Below are positions 44,595-57,000 of a DNA stretch of 64,000 bases, one piece after another; the first letter of the stretch is position 1, and each line of letters starts with the position of its first letter. The notes under the pieces are model-generated. The model ran no database searches and was not told the DNA's origin. It saw nothing but the letters and a program-made list of their open reading frames with translations. The position numbers were made by a program, and so were the translations under genes. The DNA comes from Trebouxia sp. TZW2008. Taxonomy: Eukaryota; Chlorophyta; Trebouxiophyceae; Trebouxiales; Trebouxiaceae. The DNA lies in contig BDIU01000015.1 in assembly GCA_002118135.1 (NCBI GenBank), forward strand, positions 182,168-246,167, in the 5' to 3' direction.

Positions 44595-47351
44595 TCACAA
44601 GCCGCCATAGTTAGGCCCAAACAGACTCCTCAGATACTCTTGTAAGCAGGGTAGGTAAGAGTTGGAGAACTCCAGATTTTGATGGCCATAACCACTGGCC
44701 CACAAAGGGGCATATGGGTTTTTGGCTGCTTTGTGCAGAGCCTTGCCATGCTCAAATGGAACCACTTCATCTTGGTCGCCCTGCATCCATAATAGCAACC
44801 ACAATAATAACAAAACTAACAATGATGATAATTGAGATAATGATACTGGTGATAATCACAACAATATCATTGACACTTTGTAGCATACGTTGCTAGGTGT
44901 GCATGGCACAAGCCCTGTCTCGCCAGGCAGGCTTGTCTTGAGCATCACAAAACAGATGTCTAGTGTTCAACTGTTGGAAGTCAGACTGCATATACGGCCT
45001 GATCAGACTGCTTTAGAGACAGCAGCAGCCACACATGCTATCAACCTTGTGACAGGTTGCCATGATCCCATTGACATACAGTGACTTCGGCATGAGCTGT
45101 TGTCCGTGGACAATCTTCTGTCCAACATGCAATCCTCAAAGGGCTTGTGCACGTAGATAGCGTGCGGATGCATGTGCAGCTGCAAAGAGATGAGCATCCA
45201 TGGAGGCACATTCAAAGAGTGAAGTTACAATATGAGATGCTTGCACAAGCAAGTGCCGTCTTGGGTGTTTCAAATCGGGCAGACAGTAGGCTCACATGCA
45301 TGACCAGGGTCTTGGCTTCAACTTTTGGTACAAGTGCAATGTTGGGGAACACATCCGCCCAGGCAGGCCATCTGTTCATGGTGGGACTCAGGACCCTCAT
45401 GCCTACACAGCACTGTTCACACTTGACTTTTGCACAGACCCTGACCCCGCTTACAGCAAGCTGCATTTGATTGATTGAATACGTTTGCCAGGCAGGCTTC
45501 GAGACCCAGCGACTAGGTTCATACAGGCGCAGTCAGCTGCATGCACGCAAGTCTGTGAGTTCAGCAGGACATGCAGGCATACAAAGCAGTCATGCCTATA
45601 CGCAATGATTGATCCTTTCAGGAATTCTGATCACTTTGGTTCGGCAACAGCAGGTAAAAGTGACACATGACTGGGCACAAAGGATGTCCCATGGAACATT
45701 CAATCAATGTGTGACATGCATGTGCCTTGCAGCAAAAGCGAATCTCACACAAATGCCTTCTTTGCAGCTGCAGACCCTGAAGGCAAACAGGAGCCAAGTA
45801 AGCGTTTATATTTGCCTTATTCAGACTTGTTTTCACTGTGCCTGCACCTTACAGGTTAAGCTAGCTACATAGATTGTGTAATCAAAGCTGCTTATGCAAT
45901 ACAATGCTGGTTGATATGATGGCAGGTATGTAGACTGGTACAGACACAGACATGTGGCCCTGAGAAATCCTTGTTGGTACATCTGATTTGCAATGTGTAT
46001 CAACAAGGCGTTTCTCAGTGCGACAGCTCTGGGAGATCCTCAGACCAGGCCTGATACAATGCAATGCTTGTAAGGCTGACCCGATATGAAGCGCTGTTAT
46101 GACCTGGACAGGTCCGACTTTCAATAACTGAACATGATGCTCTGAACTGGTTGACCAAGACGTGACTTGCGCGGCACACCTAGCATCCATACAGAAATAT
46201 GTAATATTTCATTGTTGTTACCTGACATTAGAGGGCTATGTAGTACTAGTCCCTTCAGGTCTTTCTCTTGGGCAGCCAAATCACATGAAGGGCCGCTGCC
46301 GACAGATTGACCATAGACCACAATGTCTTCAGGCCGCTTTCCCTTGACTTGCAGCAGGAATTGGTAGCAGGCGTTGATGTCGGCAATGGTGTTGCTGACA
46401 CTGGGAGTGCCGCTGCTGCAACCGTAGCCTGAGTAGTCATAGCCTAGAATGTTGATGCGTAGCTCCTTTGACATCTCCCTGTAAGCAGAGGTTTGCTTCT
46501 GAGTGGGCTGTTATGCTGAAATTTCAGGGGCTGAAAAGCAGGAAAGAAAGGTCTGTAGTCCCCAAAAATGCCCTGCTCACTATGACAGGTCCAAACAAAA
46601 TAGGACAGTCAGTTGCACATGCCAAGGGTAGAATCTGGAATGCCCAGTAGAAGGGCGTGCGACAACAGGAAAAGCCTTGCTGAATGAGGTCGCAGCTGGT
46701 AGCTCAAAGTGGTGTTCTGGCATGCATGCAATTGCTCTGACTAGACTGCAGCTGCAAATGCTGATTGTGAGTGACGATGGAGCGGTCTGCCGCAGGCCCA
46801 CCTGTAAAAAGGCATCATCTGACCCAAGTCTACTGCGTTTCCATGGCTGAAAAGCATGGTAGGGCCAACATTCTTGTAGGGCACCCAGGCAACAACAATT
46901 TTTGTTTTGCCACCCCCTCCTCTGTGTACCCGTGTGTTCAAATGCAGAACCTCACAATTCAGCACTTTGCGGATCTCCCTGCATCCCATGTTGGCTGTGT
47001 TGACAAGCACGGTGGCATAAAGTTTTGATGGTCAGTGCAATGCTTCAGCATGCTTATCGCCGGGTCTTGGCAGCGCTGTAGCAAGCATAGAAACAGGAGT
47101 GATGATGATCATGAAAAAAACAGATGGCATTTTGGTTCAGGACTTACGGGAACAAGGGTGATATATATAGCTCATCAGGTCGATCATCATGACCTTTGAT
47201 CTGCAAACGATCCAAAGGGTTAGAAGGTGGATGGAATTTCGGAATTTCGGCTCAGTGCATCAGGCTTAGTCACCTCGTAGCTTGGAGGTGATGGTGGAAA
47301 GAAGGCCATCCTGGCACTGACGCCATCAATGACGCCTCGAAGAAGTCCCAT
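44595..47351 (-). CDS. ABHD17: ABHD17-type alpha/beta hydrolase (probable protein depalmitoylase), 285 aa
   Basis: Six exons: 47351-47274, 47200-47148, 46978-46802, 46478-46222, 45402-45296 and 44780-44595; total 858 nt. Family blocks: MAFFPPSPPSYE, LLFSHGNAVDLGQ-type MLFSHGNAVDLGQM, YDYSGYGCSSGTPS, ADINACYQFL, VVYGQSVGSGPS, WADVFPNI, GDQDEVVPFEHGKALH and GYGHQNLE. The catalytic triad is complete: Ser in GQSVG, Asp in GDQDEV and His in GHQNLE. Animal ABHD17 proteins remove palmitate from membrane proteins and are anchored by an N-terminal Cys cluster. That cluster is absent here. The N terminus is MGLLRG, with Gly2 but no Ser/Thr at position 6, so myristoylation is doubtful. Intron 5 contains an A/T-rich GATAAT-type stretch near 44800-44870. 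Confidence 0.92.
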
Positions 47352-47909
47352 TCTCCTTGAATAAGATGCTCTACCTGGTCTATGGTACTCGATGGAAGAA
47401 CAGACCGGCTTGGCCCAGGAGCACACTTTTCCACAGACTAGCATGCATGTTCAAATGCTAGGCTGAAGACTTTGGAATCTGACGCTCATCGAGCAATTGT
47501 ACCGGAAGCAACAATATCATGCCAACATACACCAAACAATGCAAACCGCGTCAAAATTATGCACTAAGGCGGTCGAGTTGCGCAGTGATCAAACGTACCT
47601 GTGTTGGCTACTCAGACGCACACACGCAGACTGAGACATGTTCGGTGCCAGCTTCCTGTATTGGTAAAGTAGAGCTTAAAGCGACGAGCTACTTCCGCCT
47701 GTTTCCCTTTCGCGACAGTCTGCAGCGAGGTGAGCAATCGACAGGATCAGAGTGACGTGATGCGCAGCTCTGACGGCAGAGACGAGCGCCCTGGAAAAAG
47801 CGCGGCCTCTGTGGTTTTGCACGGGTCGACGTTGTCGTTGCAAAGCCGCAGTCTGTCCTGATTGCAGCTGCGGCAAGACAGCTTAGCTCGCGTTGTTCAC
47901 AAACAAGCC
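47352..47909. promoter_or_regulatory. Divergent promoter, ABHD17 / GIY-YIG-like gene
   Basis: 558 bp between opposed start codons. No coding sequence or known element was recognised. Confidence 0.45.
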
Positions 47910-50628
47910 ATGGCGCACTCTCAAATGCTTCAACTCGACGAGCTCAGCACAAGTAGCATAGAGGTGCTGCGTCGAGCACTCGAGGATGCAGAGATCCTGC
48001 TACCTGCGCAAGAACAATTGAGCAGACCAGCAAATGTTGGCTATGTGCTAGAGGGCTTAAGTCATCACCCAAAGGCTAAGAAGCTGGTGCTAAACACCCC
48101 AAATGGAGCAGCAACAATCGACTTCCAACAAATCACTGTAAAAGAGCTGCGCCCCCTGGCCAAACATATGAAAGCTCATAAGCCTGAGGACAGAAAAGCT
48201 GCCATCATAGCCAGTATCATCGAAAGATTGCAAGGTATTGACAAACAGCCGGGTTTACTTTACATCTGCCATCTCTGGTTTGCTATTGCGCCGCTTGCTT
48301 TTGTTTCAATCCCTACAACCTAGAATCTGAATGAGTCACATCCAAAGCTTGCCAACCAATCCCCACATGTAGGAGAGCCAAACATGTTGCAGCCAAGTGA
48401 CAACGACCAAGCCAGTAAGACTGCTGCTCAAGATTTGTCCTCAAAAGCTGATGTCATCACAAAGACAAGAACACAAGGCAGCAGTGGTGCAGCATCAAAT
48501 AGGATTTCAACACCTCACCTGACATTGCCACCCAGAGAGGCTCTAGCTTCCAGGCAACAGCGCTCTGGCTACTCAACAGCTGCAAGTATGTCTGATGGCT
48601 TTCAAGGTGGGTTTTCAACCTATGCCTGAACAAACAAGCATGCTTGGCAATGGTTCTGGTTCACTGCCAAGCAAGCAGAGCATGCTGTCAGCTGCAGTAC
48701 AGGCAAACTTTTTCCATTGCTAACGCAACGCTGTGTTGGTATGGCATCACATGTGCATAAGGCTGATCATACCTTGCTGCTACGTATCACGTTGTAATGA
48801 ATGTCGACATTTGCAGAACCCTGGCGTCAGCGTTATGTCGCAGACATTGCTACATCAGGGGAACCTATGAGTCGAATACCTTGCTGCTGGTCCTGCATAC
48901 TGCAGCAGATTCCCAAACAAACAAGCAAGCATGCATGGACCACCTTGTCAATGACTCCAAACCTTGCCATCCACCAGGCAAAGATATGTATAGACAGCAG
49001 GTCAATACTTGTTCTGCACAGCATACAATATGTGCCTGCATGGTTGACACAATTTGGCAAGCTGAAGCCAAAGATCTTCTGTGTTGCAGGCCCTGCTGAG
49101 AGCTTAGTAACAGCTTGGGACAGGCTGACACAGCAACAATCAAGTGACAATGGCACTCCAGTCAGACAATGGACAGGGCAGACACAGGGACAACTTGGTG
49201 ACAGTCCCATTCCAGTCAGACAATGGGCAGGTCAGACACCAGAACAGTTATATGACAGTGACAGTCTCAGACAACGGGCAGGGCAGCTACAGGGACAGTC
49301 GTGTGATGGTGACACCTCAGCGAAACAATGGACAGGGCAGACCCAGGGACGACTAGATGACAGTGAAACTCCAGTCAGACAATGGACTGAGCAGACACAG
49401 GGACAGTCACATGACAGTCACACTCCAGTCAGACAACAGACAGCGCAAACGCTAGCGCTACCTCTGCCGCATAGGGACAGGGACCGCGGCACAAACCTCC
49501 TGCGCAAGCTGTTTGGCCCTGCTTGGCACCGTGAGGTTGTGCCTGAAGCACGCCTACAGGTGATGTCATATGCTGTCATCTTGGGTTGATTATGTGGTCA
49601 TCTGGAAGCAGACACCCGAAACTGCACTGTCAAGCAAGCTTTGGAGCATTGCTGAGGTCTCAAATTGTAGCAATTGTTGAGCATATGTCTTATCTTGGAT
49701 TAATGACTGCATCTGTGCCCAAAATGATGGTCCTGTCATCCATTCGTCCATACTCAGAGGCGTTGTTGTGGTCAGAATGCTAGCTTGTTGCATGATATGC
49801 TGGCTGCAACGCTGGAACTTCTGCTGATCACGCGCTGAATGCTCCCAATGCTTCCGTGCTGCTGCTCACACGAGCCATATCTTGCAGGGAGCTGACTCCA
49901 GTTCAGCAGACCCAGAGGCAAAACACAAAGTGTTGAAGTCAGAGATAGAACAGCAGCGGGCTACGCTTGAGCACCAATGGCTGCAAGCAGAAAACAGGAG
50001 CATTGAAAAAGCTGCATTGCAGGCTGATCCTTGGTCGAGCCCTGAGGTCATGCAGCTGATCAAAGACGTGCAGCGACTTCATTGCAAGGGGAAAGGGCAA
50101 AGCGCACCAGGCTGTGGTGTCTGCCTACAAAGGCTGAAGGTCTTTGCTGAGCGCATACAAGGCTTTGAACGATACAAGAATGAGCCTGCTGAGATCATTG
50201 CTAAAGGCAGCAGGGTGTTTGGCAACAGGAATGGCTTTGTTGTATTGCTACGAGGGCCTGAACAATACCTCACAAAAGGGCCCGGCCACATGTACATTTA
50301 CTATAGTGGGGATGTACCAAATGAGTACAAAGTTGGCGTTTGTGAGGAACGGCCATCCAGGCGGCTTGCAACTGGCAAGCTTGTTGGACGGTTTGTGGAC
50401 CAGTGCAATCGAAATCACAAGGAGTATATCCTGAAGGAATCCTTTGCTGTGCCTCATCGCACGCTGGTAGATCAAGTGCTCAAAATTCGTTTGAAACAAT
50501 GGAACTTCTGTCAGGACACCAAGGGTGATGGTTACACAGAATGGTTTAGGGACATCTCATTTGATGATTTGAGGGATCATGTCCGTGATGTCGCAAGACT
50601 CGTGAAAACATTGTATCCTGAGTCATGA
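47910..50628 (+). CDS. Protein with C-terminal GIY-YIG/T5orf172-like domain and internal tandem repeats, 680 aa
   Basis: Four exons: 47910-48234, 48373-48606, 48817-49559 and 49888-50628; total 2043 nt. The N terminus is helical (IEVLRRALEDAEILLP, VKELRPLAKHMKAHKPEDR), possibly SAP-like. The middle has five to six 18-residue repeats built on TPVRQWTGQTQGQ. After a coiled stretch (SEIEQQRATLEHQWLQAENR), the last 130 residues resemble the T5orf172/MUG113 branch of the GIY-YIG nuclease fold. Matching blocks are HMYIYYSGD, EYKVGVCEERPSRRLAT, HKEYILKESF, VDQVLKIRLKQW, GYTEWFRDI and LRDHVRDVARLV. Tyr, Arg and Glu candidates for a nuclease site are present, but catalysis is unproven. A phase-compatible optional intron could remove part of exon 3 (about 48860-49089). 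The assignment is by pattern only. Confidence 0.68.
49158..49445 (+). repeat. 54-bp coding tandem repeat, about 5.5 units
   Basis: CCAGTCAGACAATGG recurs with a 54-bp period from 49158. Units encode variants of TPVRQWTGQTQGQLGDSP. Unit 3 is one codon shorter. The repeats are diverged at silent and non-silent sites. Confidence 0.92.
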
Positions 50629-51079
50629 CTTTCTAGACATTTTTGGCTATTTCATGTTGCAAGCATGTTACTAAGCTCGCTTTGCTTTCAAATTTGTGAT
50701 ATCAAACTGATGCCTGTCCTAGCATAGTTCGCTCTCCTCACAGTCGTGCGTGTGCTGGCACCTCTGTATACAAATTGTACATGACAGCTCCTCAATGACT
50801 TGACTGAATTATTGTACAAGCGTATCCTATCTGCCCTGTGACGGTTTATCTTTATTCTTGCATCAGATCTGTTCTGATATTGCCAACTTCACGTACACAT
50901 TTGCCACAAGACCTAGACGCTCTCAACATCAATACAATGGAACTGATGTGTTCTGCAACTCCGACAACCTCAGCTTTCAGTAGCTCACAGAAAAGCTACT
51001 CATCTGATGACGCCGCTGCCCATCAGGCGCATTCCCAGGCTGTTGCTGCGCTGCTTGCACATCCCCATTGCTGATGCTG
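50629..51079. other. Convergent intergenic region
   Basis: 450 bp between the stop of the GIY-YIG-like gene and the stop of the DEMETER-like gene. Nothing coding was recognised. Confidence 0.5.
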
Positions 51080-54000
51080 TCATGAACTGCCTGCATACCC
51101 CTCAATGCATATGCTTTCATGTGACGCCTGCACATATTCAATGCTGCCGCTTTCACGCGCTGCCAGCTCATTGTCAATACTGCTGCTTTCATGCGTTGCT
51201 TTTGCATCCTCAATGTTGCTGCTTTGAAGCGCTGCCTGCATCTCTGCTCTTCGTGTCAAGCATGCCTTCTTCAGTGCAGGTTTCATGCATGTCTGACACA
51301 CCCCACAGCGCTCAGATGCCTTCATGGACTTGAAGAGCTGGATGCGACCTCTGGGCTCTTTGTTTTTGTCTAATTTCTGTTTGAGTCTCCTGTGCTGCTT
51401 GTGCACCATGACTCTACGCACTGGGCTTGTTAATCGCTCTTGCTTGCCCTTATGACTCACAGAAGGCCCAGCAGGCATAGCGTGCTCAGCAGCCTCAGCA
51501 GGCTTGCTTTGGCTGGATTCTGCATGGACGGCTGCTTTGGCCTTTTTGGGCCGGGGGTTGGCTGAGGGGTCAAGGGGGGCTGCTTTGGTCTTCTTTTGAA
51601 GGGGCCGCGCTGGGGGTTCAAGGGGGGCTGCTTTGGTCACTTTGGGCAGGAAGCCGCCTGAGGGGTCAAGCGGGGCTGCTTTGGTCTTCTTGGGGCGGGG
51701 GTTGCTAGAGGGGTCAGGGGGGGCCCCACGAGGCTTAGCAGACTGCGGTACAGGAGGCAGCATCCAGGCTGGCAATGCTGCTGGCATACCTGCAGCAACA
51801 CAATGATCAAGCATTCGCACCATATGAGAGATTGCGTGAGGTGGCAGAGGGGCCCTGCAGGGCTTGACCGGCAAGGGTGCAGGAGGCAGCATCCAGACTG
51901 GCAATGTTGCCGACATCCCTGCAGCAATTGCTTGTCGAGCTTAGTTTCTTTTGGTGCACATTTGACCTAGTGCACATTCAGTTGTACGCATTGGTGTACA
52001 GGCGAGCTTGGCCTTGACATAGATCAAGCAACCATACCATGCAATCTGTTGTGTGGGACAGGGAGGCAGGCATGCCTCGTCAGGACTACATAGCTTGAAA
52101 GCACAGGAGCTGTAACACCAGAAGCAGTCTTGCAAGATTGCTCAAAAGGCAGAGTCAGCAACGGCTGACAGTGGCCAGTGCTGTTGAGTGTAGACACCAC
52201 AGGACCATGGAACAAGCACCTGTGAGGCTGTTGCAGGCTCTGACACGAATGAAAGTCTGGTTGAAAAGGTACACAATTTTTGACTTGCGGCATGCAGCAA
52301 TTTATGGGTTGCAAATGGGTTCAAGGCAAATGGCGCACCTGTGAGGCTGTTGTAGGCCCTGACACAGGTGAAAGCCTGGTTGAAGAGGTATGCCACCTGG
52401 CCCTGAGTCATGCCTCGGCAGATGGAGGCGGCCTGTGTTCCGCTATACACACTCCTGTGCTTGCACCCCTCCAGCATGCTCATGGGCACCTGCACAAACA
52501 GCCTAAATGGTCCTGACAGGGACAGCAAATCAATCTAAGGGTTCAAGTTTTGGAGGGTGTTTGTGCGTGTGCATGCTTGGGGTTGAAAGTGGTGTTTTGC
52601 AGGCAAGGCTGCTAAGTGTATAAGTCTGTGTTTGCCTTCATCATGTTGCCAAGTCGGTAGGGTCGCGCTGGAGTCATTCAAGACCCTACAACCAAACAAT
52701 TCATGATCAGCGTCGTGAGAGACGGCAACAGCATCTTGCGCCTGTGCCAGTCGTGCTTGCAAAGGCCATGAACTGATACAGATCAAGGACTGCAGAGCAG
52801 CACACAGTCAGGGTTTGGGCAGAATTGTTTGAAGGCAGTCCAATGCTTCTGGACGCGCCTGGCAGGGTCGTAGGCGCTCACCAGCAAACTTGAACATGAC
52901 GAAATCAAGATAGATTCAGGGCTTCCAACCTGAAAAGGCTCTGAGACGGTGGCTTGGTCCAGAAAGACCTCATTGACTTGGAAGAAAGTCCCATTCAGCG
53001 GGAATTTGTTGTTGGTTGCTCTCCTGCAGTGAATGAGCAAGGCAACTGGCACAAGCTCTTCTTCTTGTTCCTCTGAGTCCGTTGGACAGCATCCCACAGC
53101 TTCCTGGGAAGTGTCCAGCTTCAGGGCAGCTGCCTTAAGTGAAGCTACATCAACTGCGCCTGCTGTGCCTGCTGTGCATGCTGAGCCTGCTGCAGTTGTG
53201 GGCGTGCCTGACTGGCAATAGCTATCCTGCTCAAAAGCGCTGTTGGTGCAGGTCCCTGCTGTGCATGCTGAAACCCGCCGGCCTGCTGTTTCACTTGAAT
53301 TGAAAGCAGAATCCTGTCCTGCTTTGCAATCTGCGCCTGCTGCGGCAGACAGCTTGAATGACCCTTGCTGTTGACAATACGAAGTAGCAGCAGTATCATT
53401 TACCATTAATGGTGGTGCTGCTGCTGTTGCTGCTGCTGCTGCTGTGCTATTTTCAGCATGCACAGAACTAAGACTTTCACAGCTGTTGACGGGATGTTTG
53501 GGTGCATGCCACGGCAGTGACTTCATCGCATCCTGTGCAGAAAAGTGAAGCAAAGGCAGCATCAAAGGAGACTGCAATCGCAGAGCTAAACTAGGCAGCC
53601 CTGATTGTGTGTGATCAGCACCAGTCTGCAATGGCACAGCTAAGATAGGCAACTCTGACAGTCCCTCAGCAGCAGCTTGCAAATGGGTGGGCAGCAAATC
53701 TGAACAGCTCAGTGGCAGCTCATAGCACTGCAGCAGACGCCTATTGTGCTGAGTGCCTGCTGGCTGTTGTTGCACAGAGGGGTGGAGTGTGGCAGGCAGG
53801 TTTTGATGATGATGCCGCTGCAGGATGCTGTAGGCCTGCTGTAGAGTCGCAAACGCCTGCACACAGAACAGAGTGGACATATAGATTTAAGGGATTCAAA
53901 ACTCCCTGTTCAGGTACTTTCGCAACACCAAGACCATTTTTTCGCGTCCATTCAGCAGTGCGTGAATGAGCTGCTGTTGATTGGCTAACAAGGAATCCTT

Positions 54001-57000
54001 TCCCTCGCCTTCTTGTCAGTATTCTGGACCTCTGACGTGGCTCAACTTGGACCACCAGGGTTGAGGTTGAGTTGGTACACATGTAGATCCCAAAGCTAGA
54101 CGGTAGAATGTTGTCATACACTGCTTGATATTGAGTCACATGCGGCTGCCAAAGCCAGACTGTACATTCTCCCCATGAAATGCTGAACGCAGATCTGCTT
54201 CAGACAGATCGTGCAACCCAAAGCACAAGGCAAGACTGCTATCAAACCTTGAAGCAAATTGCTACAATCTTGTCCATATGCATTGACGTTGGCATTGGTG
54301 AACATCTGCAGACGTTCCCCTGACCAAGATATAAAAGCATAGGGCAACTCACTGCCTCAGCGCCGTTCAGCTTGCACTTGTCAGGGTGCACCACCATTGA
54401 CAGCTCCCTCATACGCCGCCGCAACATGCCTGCTGCCTCTCCACCTGCTGCTGGTGCTGTGCAGCCATCTACCTGAAAGGCCTCAGCTGCAGCTGCTAAC
54501 AACCTGTACAAAACAGGGCTTGGGCTGATGGATGTGATGCATTCTTGCGATTGCTTTGGAGATATCTGTCAGTCTATAGGGTCTCCCTGTAATGCAGACT
54601 AGTAAGGACTGTTCCTGCCAACGTTGTGTGATACGTATGACACCTCAGAGCTCGTCTGACAAAGCTGCATGCATAGCTGGCTACAAAACGTATCAACAGC
54701 TGAAAGCTGCTGTCAAGTCTCAACGTGCCCTGCTATTTCTCATGACCACTCATAACATGCCACAAGCCAGCTGTACAACTTGCCAGGATGATCAGATGAT
54801 ACTGATGGCTGATGATGACTTGATAACTGCATGCAATGCTGATGAGGCAATGGCTGCAAACAAAATTTGCTTGTGTTTGCCTTAGTCCCGCAGTCTGCCA
54901 TGATCCTTGGTGGGAAGAAAGTGCATATCATGAGGATGCAGGTACCTGTCTTCTGACATGGATGCAGTATCATTCAAGGTCTTGCCCAGCTTCAGCAGGC
55001 TGGCCACCACATCTTCAGCACACCTTGTCTCCCTCACTGCTCCCCTCTTTGACTCACACTTTGCCTCTGTCATTGCCCCAATAAGCGCCCCGCTGGTTGA
55101 CTTGCACCCTGTTACTCTCATTGCCTCATTCATTGCCTCATCCTCTGCCTCATTCATTGTCTCAATCATTGTCTCTCTGCTTGACTTGCACCTTGACCCT
55201 GTCTTTGCCTTGTTCATTGTGTCTCTGTTGGACATGCATGCTGCCGCTCTCGTTGCCTTGCTGGTTGCCTCACTCACAGCATCTTTAAATGGTTTGCTTT
55301 GGTGATCCACTCCAGCAAGCCCAGCGTGCTCGTAAGCTTCTAGATGTTGAACAGCTACGCTTTGACTGTTCAGCTGTTGACCAAGACCCTCCTCAGCAAA
55401 GTTTGAATTTGTCAGCCCAGCGTGCATGGCATGCTCAGCAGCACTGCTGACAGACAGATGCCCAGGCAATGTCACACTGGCAGCATGCGCAGGCTGCTGA
55501 ACAGCCCGTGTAGGTATCTGTAACAACGGAGCAGCTACTGTGTTGGTAGGTGTTGCAGGAGCCCAGTCTTCTATATCAGCGGACGCTTGTTTTGCCTTGG
55601 CATGTCTATAGTCAGCATCTGCCATTGCGTTTTCGGCTTGCCCAGCATCCTGCAACATGTTGACAGGACTTGTTTGACATTGTCTGGATGGGGACCCCTG
55701 TTGGGTCTCTCAAATCGCAAAAGTGCATTGACTGAACAGGTCATGCATGGGCAGTCAGTGTCAGCAGCTTCCTGTGGCCAATGCAATTGCTGTGAAATCA
55801 ATCATGTGTTGGGGCATGCAGGTGCACTGACTTTCAGCAGCTTTTTATGGACAATGAAATTGCTGTGATGAAGATCGTGTAGAAGGTCCTCCAGATGGGG
55901 TCAGGGTCAGCATCTTGCTGCGGCCATTGTGACTGCTGTGTTGCAAATCAAGCTCCTTGATTGTACCCAATCTTGCTGCTTTTCAGATGCAACAGGAGTA
56001 GAGGGCTGCAAATGAATTGCCAGGCTGACAGCTGGGTAGCCAAATGCTGCAAGCATCTCAGGCTATGGGCCACACCTGAAGTACTCATACCCTAAGACTT
56101 GACACTGAGCAATGACAAGCAGGCCTGGCAGATCAGGACTTGTGTGTCCCAAACCAAGCCACTGCTGAGACATGTACGTTACTGCACAAGTGACTGTTGA
56201 ACACATGGACGATTCAGCTTCTCAAAGATCAACAAGGCCCTCATGGTCTACAAACAAAGGCACTGGTTGCTAGCGAGCAGAGAGTGCACTCAGACCTGCT
56301 CATCGGCCTTTGGCTGTTTTGGCTGGAACCTCTTGCCATTGCTGAGGGCGTACTCACAGGTGGCCTGCATGGGACAGGCTCCGCAATTTGGGCTCACTTT
56401 GCTGCAGAACACCTACATACAAGACAGCAGCCTCACTGCCACTCCTGATAGACTTGCATTGCTGCACCTGAGAGTGCAGGCAACACACCTGATGCACCTA
56501 GCCCTGCTGCACCTTAACCACATAATGCGCTTGGTGGACCCACCGCAGCAAAAGCTACCTGATTGTAATGACAGAGCCACTGACTGGATGTGCAATTACT
56601 GGTAGAGATCATGTGTTCACAAAGCAGCAGACACGGTCTGAGAAACAGCCTCTGATGAGACAGAAATTGAAGCAATGGACACAGAGTGACATCTTCTGAG
56701 ACATGATTGCAGATTTCGTTGGCTTGCACTTGAGCATAACAGCATGCTCACACCTGAAGCACTCTGACATTTTGCTAAGCAAGGTGCCCTGCAGATGCGT
56801 TTGCTTCTGTTAGCCAGAGGAAGTGGGCCTTGCTATAGCTGATCATCAGAGTGATTGTGTATGCCATGCAGCATATTACACATGCATTGCACCTCACTTC
56901 TGATGAATTCACACTGCAAGGTGAAACACAAAGTGGAGTGCCACTTTGCGACCAACCAATGATGCTATGTGCACAGTGTCCTTATGCTTTGCATAATAAG

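Noticed and set aside
48833..49210. Long open frames antisense to the repeat region of the GIY-YIG-like gene
   Set aside because: They are antisense shadows of a repeated, in-frame coding region. No splice-consistent extension or family match was found.
53033..53221. Open frames antisense to DEMETER exon M
   Set aside because: Ala/Ser-rich shadow frames of a low-complexity coding exon.
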